From Chrysoperla carnea (lineage: Eukaryota > Arthropoda > Insecta > Neuroptera > Chrysopidae), in assembly GCF_905475395.1 (NCBI RefSeq), contig NC_058337.1, forward strand, positions 66,360,368 through 66,424,367: DNA of 64,000 nucleotides, read 5' to 3'. This document shows positions 52,156 through 63,911 of the stretch, in pieces. Made by a program: the position numbers and the translations under genes. The number at the start of each line of letters is the position of its first letter. The first letter of the stretch is position 1. The notes beneath the pieces were generated by a model. It was not told where the DNA came from and ran no database searches. It was given only the letters and a program-made list of their open reading frames with translations.

Positions 52156-52237
52156 CGCAGTCGGTAGGATTCAAACCTACGCTTCCAGAAGGAATCTGAT
52201 TGCTAGTCAGACACCTTAACAATTAGGCCATGACGGC
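52156..52237 (-). pseudogene. tRNA-Ser-like pseudogene with anticodon AGC
   Basis: Full 82-nt length, but several changes: two acceptor-stem mismatches (GCCGTCA against CGACTGC), an altered A box (tggcctaattgttaagg) and TTTGAAT in the T loop. The anticodon triplet is AGC (alanine codon GCU) in a serine tRNA body. No tight T-run terminator follows. Most likely a dead copy. Confidence 0.75.
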
Positions 52238-53951
52238 TACAAAAAAAAGCATTCAGAAAAATTCGCACATGTACTCTTAACTATAAAAACATAATTAAGC
52301 TAAAAATAATTTCGATTTGGTAATTTTATAGACTCTCTGTATAATCTAAGCTCGTTAAAGTAAAGAGACCTTCACTAAAAAAATGATGTTGATTCATTGG
52401 GTGTTTTGTCGTCGAACCACGAACGACGGTCAAGGCTAAATGAAACTATAGTTGGAATAGTTAAAAAGCGTTAGAAAATCACTATATTGCTTTACCATAA
52501 AAATAACCCTAACACCCCCAACAAAAATAAAATCATAGTACTTGGATAGAATGATAAAGAATGATTGAGTTGACGCTTGGTGCTAATGGTTTTTTATAGT
52601 ACAAGATTTTATATATATGATAAAAATTTATTTACTTTCAATAATTTCATGTTATTATGCAAATTTTATTGGAAAATTATTGAAATTTTTGACGAAGAAA
52701 TCGTTAACGATACATGATAATACCTTCAATAAATTTTCAAGGTAACTTGATATGTCTATAAGGTATCAATTTATTTTTCTATTTTATTAGTTAAAGTAAG
52801 CAAATTTGTAGGAATTTCTATATGCATTGATATCTAATCATAGAGAAATAAAGTTTTATGAACTGGCTTTGAAGGTTGAATAAATTTAACCTTATAAATT
52901 AAGAGGAACTCGTGAAGTTTTGTGCAATTTTAAAACGGAACTTCGCAAACTATTGTCTCAATTTGTAGAATTTTCTGTCGATTGGGGTTTATAAAAAACC
53001 CCTTTTTTGTAGTAGAAAAATTAGTAGTAATTGTGGAAAACGCCGCAAGCCTATTTAAATTAAAAATCTAAAATAATTAAAAAGAGAGTTTGTGGCGTTT
53101 TTAAAACGGTGGATAGACTAAAAAAAATTTGCAAGGATGTTTTCTTATAACCCACTGTTTTATAAATAAACCCCAGCTAATCAATTTCTAATTAATCACA
53201 TGTATTCAAATAATTAAACTATAATTTAAAAAAAAAAAGACTTATTTCGTGAATAATAAAACTTATCATACAAAAAGTTTCGCTTTAAACTATACAGACT
53301 TTTTTTAGGATAATTTTCTGAAGCCAATGCAAAAAACCGCAAGTCAATACACCACGCAAACAATTTTTTCGTAAGAATCAAAAAATTCGATGTTCATTTA
53401 TTGTACTATGATAACAGATCAGAAATCGTACACGGAAATAACAGAATTTGTTCATGAATAGATAATGGAGACGAATTGTCTTATCTGGATACGTAATTAT
53501 ACTTCGTGAAGCGATATAATAAGTTTGTTTACAATTTTTTCTTTTGTCAAATACTGTGTTCTTTATAAATAAAAAATTTAAAGTACATAAAAGTTTCAAT
53601 ATTTTCTATATCTGGAATTGTCATTATAGAATAAAAACAGTAATGTTTTTGTCCTTATTCTAAGTAAATTCCATAAACTATGACTTCATTTGTAAATTGA
53701 TTCTTGTAATTTGAACAAACTAAATTTATTAGTGGAAAATATATTCTACGAATTTTAGTGGAAATATATATATTAATTTTTCTGGTTATATTTCTAAATA
53801 TATGTTATGTTTTAATATCTCCTTTGCATTTAAACTTTCGGAGACACTATTATCCAAACTCAAATTTTGACGGTATAGTTCTTTTACAAATTATATCGCA
53901 CACTACCGCTTCGTTTTTTAATCTTTCGCTGTAATTGTTTTTCAACACTTT

Positions 53952-53998
53952 GAAGTCGATTGGATTCGAACCTACGCTTCTTCCTAGCCAGACGCCTG
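53952..53998 (-). pseudogene. Internally deleted tRNA-Ser relic
   Basis: The minus strand carries ggcgtctggctagga, then directly gcgtaggttcgaatcc and a decayed acceptor. About 20 nt of the anticodon and variable arm are gone and no D arm is visible. Confidence 0.65.
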
Positions 53999-54248
53999 GT
54001 ATTGACTAAAACTATATTCACAATCGACACATCAAGAAAACATTTAAAGACAAATAAAAAGTTTATGCGCTACGAAAGAAATCTGATTCGATCGAAACCA
54101 TTTTGAAAGATAAAACAATAAATTTATACCAACTCTTAAATTTTAAACAAATGCTTTTTTTTAGTCAAGTATCTGACTTGTATCCTTGGTAAAAATCTTT
54201 ACCATCTTTGATAGTTTTAAAAGAACTTTTCAAAAGAGAAACGAAAAC

Positions 54249-54380
54249 GCCCGATAAAAAAAATGTTCGTAAAACATCGTTGTGATGTAATAATGTTAAT
54301 TGAATTGTATACACTGTACACAATTATTAATAAACATTATGACGTTACACGACCTTTTACGAATACTTTTTTTGTCGGGC
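54249..54380. mobile_element. 132-bp inverted-repeat miniature element
   Basis: The arms gcccgataaaaaaaatgttc and gaatactttttttgtcgggc continue inward as paired sequence (cgtaaaacatcgt / acgaccttttacg; taatgtt / aacatta) almost to the centre tatacactgtacac. No coding capacity. Confidence 0.75.
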
Positions 54381-54922
54381 TACGGCTACGGCTTCTGAGG
54401 AATTATTTGAATTTTTTAGAGTTTTGTTGATAAATTTATTATAAATTTAATACATTTTATTTCTCAATTATTCACATTATTAATTTTATTTAAAAAGCTT
54501 TATCTAACCTGATAAAAAAATCAAGATATTTTCTTTTATATTTTTTATTTAGGTTTTAAACAAAAAGAAAAAAAACTATTCATTCGTAAATAACCAAGAT
54601 TTATTAAATATTTACTCATCAAATAAGTTAGAAGAATGTATATTAGCTAATAATATATAATTGCTTATAAATACATTTCGCATGTTCGTTGGGTTTTTCT
54701 TATATCGTTCGATTACATACAACAAAGATAAGTCATCGTTAACATTGGTAATATTATTAAGAAATTATATTTTTAGTTTTAATATTTTATGTTAAAAAGT
54801 AGAAGGGAAGCAGCCAATACTCCATTGATTAAACTACATATTTATCTGATTCGAAAATAGGGTCACGACTCGACTATTTCTTTAAAGTGGTTCGGCTGTC
54901 ACGTGACTAGTCAAATAGTCAA

Positions 54923-55028
54923 CTAGGCAATTTGTATGACATAAATCCAAGAAAATGCTCTAAAAATATCATAAACTAGGCAATTTGTATGACGTAAATG
55001 TAAGAAAATGTTAAAAAAATATCGTAAA
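54923..55028. repeat. Two tandem copies of a 53-bp unit
   Basis: ctaggcaatttgtatgacat begins at 54923 and recurs as ctaggcaatttgtatgacgt at 54976, followed by matching aaatg/cc-aagaaaatg and aaaatatc(a/g)taaa. Confidence 0.8.
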
Positions 55029-55284
55029 AGCGTCAAAGTTTTTTATGTTTTATGAGAAACAAAATAGAAACAACTCACTGAAAAGCCGTGGAACCAATCA
55101 AACTTTTCAATGTGTGGTTTTAAATAATTTCAGGCGATTTAAATCATATTACTTAAATAGAATATTATTTGAGCTTCAACCTGATGCGATTTTAGTGACA
55201 CTTTCTACCCAACATGGAATCGTAAATACACCTCAAAAGAAAGCGTAATTTCTACGATTTGTATTGTCTGCCATTTGGAGGATA

Positions 55285-55460
55285 TATTAGTGTTTCACGA
55301 AGAATAAGGCGAGGCGGGGACAACTCGGCTCGCCTCGCTTTTTTAAATATGGCCCTCGCCTAGCCTCGGTCTCAGTAGAATGTTCACTACCCTAGCCTCA
55401 CCTCGACCTCGGCCGAGGTAAAATATTGACTAGCCTCACCTCGGCCGAGGTAAAATTTTT
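55285..55460. repeat. GC-rich patch of GAGGCGAGG / CCTCGGCCGAGG palindromes
   Basis: Amid very AT-rich DNA this segment repeats ctcgcctcg, tagcctcacctcg and the palindrome cctcggccgagg. The unit tagcctcacctcggccgagg plus taaaatwtt occurs twice at the right end, once with an extra 'acctcg'. Confidence 0.75.
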
Positions 55461-55664
55461 CCTAACTTTGACTTATTTTGCATGAATGTACGTAATATGA
55501 AAACAAAAAATATTAGAAAATAAATATCTTTAAAACACGAAATATATGTTGCTTAGTCTCTAAATTTTTATGTCTCTTTCAAATGAAAACAGCATTCTAA
55601 AAACTGAACACAAGTTCTTCAAAATGCTTCTACGATTTTCAATACGAAATCCATATACAAGCTG

Positions 55665-55790
<126 letters not shown>

Positions 55791-56976
55791 ATATATTATA
55801 TATTTATATTTTTTTTTTGTTTATATATAAAACATACCTAAAAGAAATTAAACTTTTTTCAATACTTCTATGAATATGAAAAAAAATTAGGATTAGTTTT
55901 TTATTTTAGTAATTTAGTATTTTAATATATATGAATATTATAAAAAATTTGCAAACATTATACGCAAAAAATGGCGGCAAATTTGCAACTGTCAAAGTGG
56001 ATGTAAAATGGATTATAAAAGAATCGAAACTATATAATCCTTCTTTTATTATCCTTCAAATGGCAGACATCAAGAATTTTTGTTTCAATATGTAGGGTAT
56101 TATAGACTATAATAATTATTTAAACCTTTTTAAAAATAAACTAGTTCGTATTTATTGAATCTGACGGTAGCATCTACAAAGTCTTAAAGTATGGCAACAT
56201 CAAATATTTTATACTGTAGGTAAAAAGACGTTCTATATTAATATGGGGTTGTTGTCGACCGTCGATCACATAAAAATATTGATTTTTCCTTTTAAAAAAT
56301 AGAGTAGGCGTAATTAATTACTTATTAATGTAAGACACATAAAATGTCAATAATTTTACCATCAATTAAAAGAATTAAAGATACCTTCAAATATTTAATT
56401 TAGTCAGATAGTAAGTAAATTTTGCACTGTTTATAGCTAAAGTCACATTTGGAATTTTGGATCACTCTAAACTCTCCTTTGTGCTTCTAAACACAACCCT
56501 TTATTATAACGCATTTAATCTCTGAGTTAGTGAATTAATTAACTTCAAGCAAACATGTGTATCATACACCGGTAATATTCATTTGTTGAAAACATTTTTA
56601 TGAACATCGATTCTTTAAAATTTTGGTAGTTTTAAGTTTCGTATTTCTTATCATTATGGGAAATGTAACGCAACAAAATGTTTCATGTTTCATCATTTTC
56701 TACAAACCCGAATTAAGTTTTAACTAACTCAGAAAGTCGAGGTAATGTGTACGGTTACCGTAAAAAATGCCTCCCCTTTAAACCCATCAAAGTTTTGTAT
56801 GAAATAGTATTTCTGTATTTTTTGACATCCTCTATAAAATATTTAGAATTTAAGGTAAAAGCTTTTCACCACTATGCAAACTAAGTCAGAAATCAGCTCA
56901 TAATATTTGTACCATCTAAAGATATTTGGTTTTCATGCTTTTTTACTATGGAAAGATGAGATATAAAACTACTTAC

Positions 56977-57866
56977 GTATGTGAAATTTTCCAGTCACCA
57001 TTTGTATCACGTTTAACTCGCGCTAATCCAGCAACACTTGCCGCAATCATTGCAGCACCTTTCACTGCTGCATCACATCTTGCTTTATGTGCACTGTCTT
57101 TATGACCTAATTTATCGCCTGAAGTTGGTACCACACCCCTACGGCTATTATTCGTATCATCAGCACTACGATTTAAAACTTTCGGTCGACTAACATACGC
57201 ATACAATTTTTTTGCAATATGCACTTTTTCATTTCGACCTGCATCGTCTGGTTCTGGTTCCAATAATAGTTTTTGTGCAATCACCGGAGGTGGACGGAGA
57301 AATGTTCCTTTTTTCACAACTGTTACAAATGGTTTACGTTCAATGTCGTCATTTCGCTTAGTATTCGTCACATTTTTAATTGATGTTGCACTACGTTGTT
57401 TTGGATCTGGCGAATCATTTTCTTGTAATTTGCGTAATTTTGCATCTAAAGACTTTGTAAAATCATTTTTGTTGATATTTGAATATGATTGACTGTAGTT
57501 TTTCGTTAAAACATTTCTAGTTTGTGTATAAATGTAACCATTTGAGCGAGTAAAATTTTTCTGGCGTTGTTCTTCTAAGTTACTGCCGCCATTTGGAGAC
57601 CGTTGTGGTGGTATTATACGCCGTGTTGGATACACGACTACGTTTGGTTTTTCACTTTTTATTAAAGATTGTGTTGGAAGTGGTTTGATTTTATTTGTAG
57701 TTGGGATTGTTGTAGGCGTCGGATCAATATCATCATTAATCACTTGAAATGCAGCTTGAATTGCTGGTGAATCTTGCACAATGTTGCTATTGTTATTTTT
57801 TGTGGCTATTTCATTTGTATTTTCATCTCCTCCACTTTCTGATAATGTTGATGATATTGGGGGCAT
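56977..57866 (-). CDS. RSPH3: Probable N-terminal exon of RSPH3
   Basis: This is an 890-nt minus-strand exon starting at the first ATG after an in-frame TAA and ending at CATAC|GTAAGT (phase 2, 'AC'). The 44568 exon begins with one base A completing ACA (Thr), so the two join exactly and give 642 residues in total. The 296 residues are low-complexity, polar and basic, with Pro, Asn and Ser rich stretches. Near the end, YAYVSRPKVLNR resembles the Y-x-Y-x-SRPRAL motif I recall from vertebrate RSPH3 just before the NIMYDRR block. A late Ala-rich helix (AAVKGAAMIAASVAGLA) is also present. Assignment to RSPH3 rests on strand, splice phase and that motif. The alternative is a separate gene whose next exon I failed to see. 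Confidence 0.62.
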
Positions 57867-58221
57867 TTTTGGAAACTTCACGATTTTTATTTCATTTTAA
57901 TCATTTTGGCAATTTTTTAACTGTTAGAGTTAGATTTGTGTTAGAGCGTAAAACCATTGTAAATTATCCTAATTTTTAAGTAATGCATCGATTAAGTAAT
58001 TATCTGTTGGTAGTTGATTTTAATTGTCCATCTATTTAATCTATTAAGTCTAGAGAAATTGATTTTGGATTTAATAGAGAAGGCTGAGCTTCAAATAAGA
58101 AAAATTTTTCCGGTCTATTTTTCCGTCGCTATTTTTCCTTCGCTATTTTTACCGGATCTATTTTGTCTAGTCTATTTTTTCAATTTATTTTTTTCGGGTC
58201 TATTTTTTACAATTATCCATA
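57867..58221. other. Upstream of the 57-kb exon, with a short-repeat array
   Basis: Presumed 5' region of the minus-strand gene. From about 58095 it holds a degenerate array (ccggtctatttttcc, gtcgctatttttcc, ccggatctatttt, cgggtctattttt) related to the arrays in Prdm13 intron 2. Confidence 0.55.
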
Positions 58222-59011
58222 CAGTGTGTTACATTTAAGATGAAGACATCCTCATATTTTCGTCATTTTTAGGAATATAGATTAGAAATTTTTCACACTC
58301 ATACATACCAGATGAGACGTATTTTTAATGAAAATTTATTAATTTATAGACACGCCTATGATAGCAAGTAAGCTTACTAGAAAAAGACGAACACAAATAA
58401 TAAAAAGTTAAAGATCAAATTAAAGAAAAAATTAAAAATGCAAATTTTGTCATTAAAATCGCCATTTCCCTATAAAAAAATATTCTTAGCAACTATTTCT
58501 AATAATTTTATTTTCGATATCTCTAACCATCTCTGGAGCAAGGTAAATTTTGAGAATCGGCCCTATTTGCCAGTTTGTAATAGGCTGAGTTTAATGGCTA
58601 TTTTTAATTAATTTAATTTAATTTTTTTTTTTAAATATTTATCACCCATTTGATAACCAAATAATTTTAGTTTTAACTTATAGTTTTTAGCAAGGGAAAA
58701 TGCCTTGGTAGGCTTGCCTAGTTATATCTGTTGTATGGCTACCTGGCACGTAGCAGGTATGAAGAGTGTGTTTTTTTTTTTTTTATAGGGAAATGGCAAT
58801 TTTAATGACGAAATTTGCATTTTTAATTTTTTCATTATTTTGGTCTTTAATTTTTAATTTTGCATTTTCATTTTTTGGTCTTTTTATTTGTCAATTTCTA
58901 GTAAGCTTTCTTGCTATCATAGGCGTGTTTATAAATTAATAAAATTTCATTAAAAATACGTCTCATCTGATTATTAGATGGGTGAAGATCCTCCTTATGC
59001 CATCATCTTAG
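58222..59011. mobile_element. Large foldback MITE (about 790 bp)
   Basis: Starts cagtgtgttacatttaagat after TA. Inverted arms 58310-58487 and 58770-58970 (agatgagacgtatttttaat / attaaaaatacgtctcatct; cacgcctatgatagcaag / cttgctatcataggcgtg). The outer end is gccatcatctta. Same family ends as 33752-34216. Confidence 0.8.
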
Positions 59012-60805
59012 ACCAAAGTATATTATTTATTTAAAAATTATTTTTTACTTTTTTGTCCAATTTTTTAAAGTGAGTTCTATTATAGGATGCCTAATTTCTT
59101 ACAGAAATTTACCGTCATTTCTTTACAATATCCGAACTTGAATAACGTCGGAATAAAATTAATAAATTATCTGTAATGTATAATCGTCGATAATTTGACC
59201 GTCTACATGTTCAGGGACAATTTTAAAGTCCAGAACGAAAGAACAAGTTTTGAACTAAAATTATATGTATAATGACAAAAATAATATGTTAATCAATGCG
59301 TTAGTTAAAAATAGGACAAAGCCCGACATATAATAATATAAATAAAATAAATTGCCTGTAATATATTATTGTTGATATGGTATTGTTGTATTTCCTATGA
59401 TAATCGATAATCAACGAATGATGATGATTTCAAAATAGTATAAAAAAAAAACATTCTGAATTAAATATTCATACAAACTGATAAGCACTATATGTTGAAC
59501 AAATGTACAAACTTTATTCAGTATAAGGTGGCACCATGCATTCATGTATAAATAAATAAAAAAATTGTTATCATTTTTTAAAATCTCTTAAGGAATGTGT
59601 ATTTGATTTAGAAAATGAAATATAAATGCAGACTTTTTATGAAGGTTTTTTTTTTTCTTGATGGAAAAAAGTAGGCTAAAACATTTAACTTGATTGTTTG
59701 TCTAATTTTGCATTATAACTTCGAAAGACACTGACTCATTGGGCTTGTTATTAAAAATTTGTACAATCGCTTAAAAATTATTTTATCATTTTCCTAGTCA
59801 ATATGTACGCCTTAACTATAGGTAACAGCGCAGACCAATATATTAAGTATGCATATTTGTCACATAATAACATACAGTGTAACCAACGCATTAACAAAAT
59901 TTAAAAAAATTATGCAAAGAAAGAAACATATTCTGCCTATTGTTGGATCTAGCTCCTCTTTGAATAAATCAGAGATTAATATCATAATTCAAACAATTAT
60001 TAAAAATTGTATTATTAAATTTGCTCATACATTTCCTGGACAGCATTTGTATTGAAAAGAGGGAATTTTATGGAATGCTAGTATGATAAAGACGAACTGA
60101 AAATGTGCTTTTAAAATTAAGAGTTGTTTGCGAAAAAAGTTTTGACTCTTCCAACGGTCAATTTACACGTTGCTAATTTCACACTGTTTTATAAATAATA
60201 CTCAACGTAACTCGCAGGTTATTGGTGTGTTTTTTTTAATCATATTCCAGTTTTGAGTACAAAAAAGTGGTAAAATTTCAAATAAGTACATAAAGTACCT
60301 TGAAACTAACAGCATAATGTGCCTCCCATCTTGTAATTTATATAATATAGATAATATGTATGTATTGAATTTTAAAATTTTAGTAATGTGTTTTATGAGT
60401 TTTCAACTACAAACAAGCGTAAAAATAAGTGTAAGAAAATTTCTAGCCGAAAGTTTGGACGCTTACAGTAGTTTATACTCCTGTAAGAGAAACATGTACG
60501 ATTTCAATATTACAATCACATACATTATGTGGTTCTGTTTCTCAGAACGCCCTGTAACTATTACTTGCTCAAGAGAGCATCTTCAGTTCAAATCGGTGGT
60601 GATAATTGTAGGTACGTTAGGGTGTGAGCCATGTTACATTATATTGTTGTACCAAGATTCTCACATATGTACCACGGTTTACATTTTTTATCAATAGTAG
60701 TGTAATATTTCCATTCTCTAAGACTATGCAATGTTTATGAATAATAGTACTATAAATTAGAGACTATTTCCATTGTGATATTTAAAAAAAAGGTTTTAAA
60801 AACAA
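59012..60805. other. Intergenic, nothing recognised
   Basis: Includes a 126-codon open frame (60317-60697) of Cys/Ile/Tyr-rich, non-protein-like composition that I do not accept as a gene. Confidence 0.45.
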
Positions 60806-61107
60806 GGTTAGGTTAGGTTAGGTTAGGTTAGGTTATATTGGCTGTCCACGAAAGACACATTTAGGCTATAGAGCCCATTGTGATATCATATATGTGTTTT
60901 ACCACCTTTCCGCTGATAATTTCATTTATCAGCTCCTCAATTTCAGAGGCTGAGTGTACCTCCTTCATGCATATACCATGCACTACACCAGCCCATCACA
61001 ACTTTTAAATAAATTAATTTTGTTGCGAAGGCGGGAATCGAACCCGCTACCCTAAGCATACCGCGGACGGAATTGGTTATGCCTTAAGCAACTGAGCTAA
61101 TAGGGCG
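60806..61107 (-). mobile_element. Telomere-tailed SINE, full-length copy with tRNA-like head
   Basis: Read on the minus strand: a tRNA-derived head with A box tagctcagttgcttaagg and B box gggttcgattccc (about 61033-61099), a body of about 200 bp shared with 36801-37013, and a 3' tail of six perfect CCTAA-type units (plus strand ggtta x6, 60806-60835). The head cannot close an acceptor stem, so it is not a working tRNA. Confidence 0.9.
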
Positions 61108-62084
61108 ACTGTCAAACAAATAAGTATAAATTTTGATTCTAGGTACTTCACCTTCCCCTATTTAATATGAAAATAGTATTAATTTTCATATTTATATTTT
61201 TTTAAACTTTTTGGGTTAATGGATATATAAGTTTATCAATCGTCAAAAATAAGTTCGATTTTAAATATAAATAAATATAATATTGATAATTAACCTGGTT
61301 TACTTTTTTTATTGCTCATATGAGTAACGTATGTGTACATATTTATATTTACAGAAGAATTAAACTTTAGTACAAATTAAAAAAAAAAAAAAAAAACAAT
61401 ATGGAAGAAAATATCATTAAAAATTGAAAAGTATTCATTCCTTCTTAACTGATGAATGATTATACAATTATTACAAACAATACTTGTTTGTACACACAAA
61501 CACGGAAAAACCCCATTCAAAATTCAAATAAATTAGCCTTCGAGTGACCTTGACATGCCAGTTTTTGAAAAATTATTATTTAAGAGTCATTAAAAGTTGT
61601 TCAATGTAGTATTATATTGGGTAGGATTTGTCAAGCTATACAGAGGATTTTCAAATTTCGAATTAAAAACAAATTAATTAATCTAGTATTGTACGTACGA
61701 AAGATTGATAAGTTACTCAAAGATCTCGGTTCTCTTTATATAAAAAAGAGAGCCATTGGTATAGGTGTGTTTATCCAATTAAATACCTAGCAAAAATAAC
61801 TTGTATTTCTCATACCTAATACTTATGCTCTCCTAATATACACACCAAATTATTTATAATTTTTTAGAAATATAATATTTAGGACAGCCGAAGAGCTGTT
61901 TAAATTTTTCCATACAACTGAAAATTGTTATTTTGCATAATTGTTTCACCGAAATCGCGACACTCTTCGGAAAAATTTTCCAATAAATCCAATAAAAGTG
62001 ATTTGTTTTTCTATCATGACTATTTTTGTGCAAATTGAATGAACAAACGTACAAAAAGCTAGATTTTTGATATAATAGTTTAGC
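61108..62084. other. Intergenic, nothing recognised
   Basis: Holds an A-run near 61380 and a small hairpin (ggttctctttatataaaaaa-gagagcc) near 61727-61755. No gene. Confidence 0.45.
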
Positions 62085-62109
62085 CACCCTGTCTAAACTA
62101 TTCGGTTTA

Positions 62110-62320
62110 CAAAAAACTGTTTGCGTATTTATAAAGAACAACTTTCTAATTTAAAGATTCATTTAATGTTTGTCAATCAGAGCGAAGTTTCAACAGAACA
62201 ACTGATGCCAGTATAAGATATTTTAATTTGAAACTAACAATTTTCGTTTGAGGCATTTTCGTCGATTAATTTTATTTTCAATTTTCAAGGATATTCCAAC
62301 TTAAAAAAGCCACCCTGTAT
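62110..62320 (+). repeat. Dispersed repeat, copy B
   Basis: Homologous over about 210 bp to 18945-19165. The word ccaccctgt occurs on both sides (62088, 62311), perhaps marking the element's edges. Confidence 0.6.
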
Positions 62321-62641
62321 AAGCGATTACAAGGAATCAGAGCTCCGCGATTAATAAATACTCCCCGCCCCTCTCAAGTACTGCAAACTTCACTTGATTG
62401 TGTAGCCTGGGTGAATCAAAGAAAAGGTCACCGTAAACCTAAGTTTGGGTAAATTAAAAAAAAGGTCCCGGCAAATTAAAATTATTTTGCAGCTTATTCA
62501 TTTTTTCGAAGTTGATAATCTTACTTAGTTGATAATTCTCAAATATTGTACTACCTCCATAATGTTTCTGGTTTCAAATAATATATTACTTATTTTTATC
62601 TATCTTATCTTTTTGAACTTACTTTTGAGCACTAAGCCCTA

Positions 62642-63139
62642 TATACCATGTAAAGACAGTGTTAATTACTCTATCATATTACACATATACCTATACATGT
62701 CACACATACATAAATGATATTCCCATATAATACATAATATACAATTTACGCCTAATTTGCGCCCTTACGGGTAAACAGTGATGTTTACGAAAAAACGTTT
62801 CAAACAAAAGTTGCTTATTTTTTGGTATGGAACATTTTTTACATTTAAACTTTTGTTCCAACTCTTTTTACAAGATAGGTCCTACGGATCCAAAACCCAA
62901 TTGACCTCATTTACGAACTCGACCTCACTTTTTACGTCCTGAGTACGCTGTAAAAATATCTTTTTTCGTTCTTGAGTTATGTGTCCACAGGCGGACGGAC
63001 GGACACCCGAAAAGGGGCTAATTAGGTGATTTTATGAACACCTATACCAAAATTTTGTTCATAGCATCAATATTTTTAAGCGTTACAAACTTGGGACTAA
63101 ACTTAGTATACCTTGCATATTACATATATGCATGGTATA
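62642..63139 (+). mobile_element. TATACC MITE family, full copy
   Basis: Termini tataccatg / catggtata (9 bp, perfect). The body has ttacgaaaaaacgtttcaaa, ggtcctacggatccaaaacc, ctaattaggtgattttatga and gcgttacaaacttgggacta. It lacks the 41-bp left flank shared by the 10.3- and 12.3-kb copies. Confidence 0.85.
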
Positions 63140-63905
63140 CAAATTTTTGCTTTTATTTCTGTAATAAATTAAGAATTGAATGAATGGTTTCATTAAATAG
63201 TTTTAAATTGTAATGGATGAACACAATTTATAAATATTACGATATTTTCTTTAAATAAACTAATAGTTTGTCATTCTATTCATTATGGTCGATCAATCGA
63301 TTAAGTTGCTATCAATTTTTTTAATAATGAATCAAGCTTCATGAAAGAAGAAAAAATAGAGAAATGTCAAAGATTGAATACATTTGATAAAACCGGAAAT
63401 TGGTTATAACTCATTTACGATACAATTATATAAAATAGTTAAAGACTATATTAAAGATATATTAAATAGTATTTTAAGTTATTCAAAATTAAATGGAGTT
63501 AATGTAAATTAGCTTGATAACTTAAAAATTAATAAATTTTTGTTAACTTCGCAGTATAGGAAGTTATTATAATGGGTCCGATTTTCGAAATTTTCGACGT
63601 ATCTTTCATGGTCAATAAGACATTAAGTAATACCAATTCGGAGAAGAATAATTATGTGTGTGTTTGTACGTATAGGTGCGTACGTTTTTATCCTAATAAT
63701 ATTTTTTTAACTCTCCTACTTTTTATAAATTGTCATGAGAATCTTTTAATATCTTAAAAAATAGCTGGGAAAGCAGTGAGTTATACATGCTTTGAATGGG
63801 GAAGTCGCTAACTTTGCAATTGATTATATCGCGAACTAAACGACCAAAAATTCTGCTACTTCGGGATCTCACATTCTTAGTCTGTGAAAAAAAATTCCAA
63901 ATTTG
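63140..63905. other. Intergenic, nothing recognised
   Basis: No supported feature. Confidence 0.45.
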
Positions 63906-63911
63906 TCCACA

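Noticed and set aside
52979..53185. Possible small MITE with gattggggtttata / ataaaccccagctaatc ends
   Set aside because: The inverted match is short and broken, and no target duplication is visible. Too weak to list as a feature.
57867..57881. Start of the 57-kb exon at a GTG 15 nt upstream of the first ATG
   Set aside because: Nuclear insect genes start at ATG, and the first in-frame ATG after the upstream TAA is at 57866.
60317..60697. 126-codon open frame on the plus strand
   Set aside because: Composition is that of translated AT-rich noncoding DNA with scattered Cys. No domain, signal or splice context supports a gene.
60806..60835. TTAGG-type repeat as a chromosome end or interstitial telomere
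   Set aside because: It forms the 3' tail of a SINE that has other copies with the same tail. Sequence continues normally on both sides.
61025..61107. Functional tRNA gene on the minus strand
   Set aside because: A and B boxes are present, but the acceptor ends cannot pair and the sequence continues into a SINE body.
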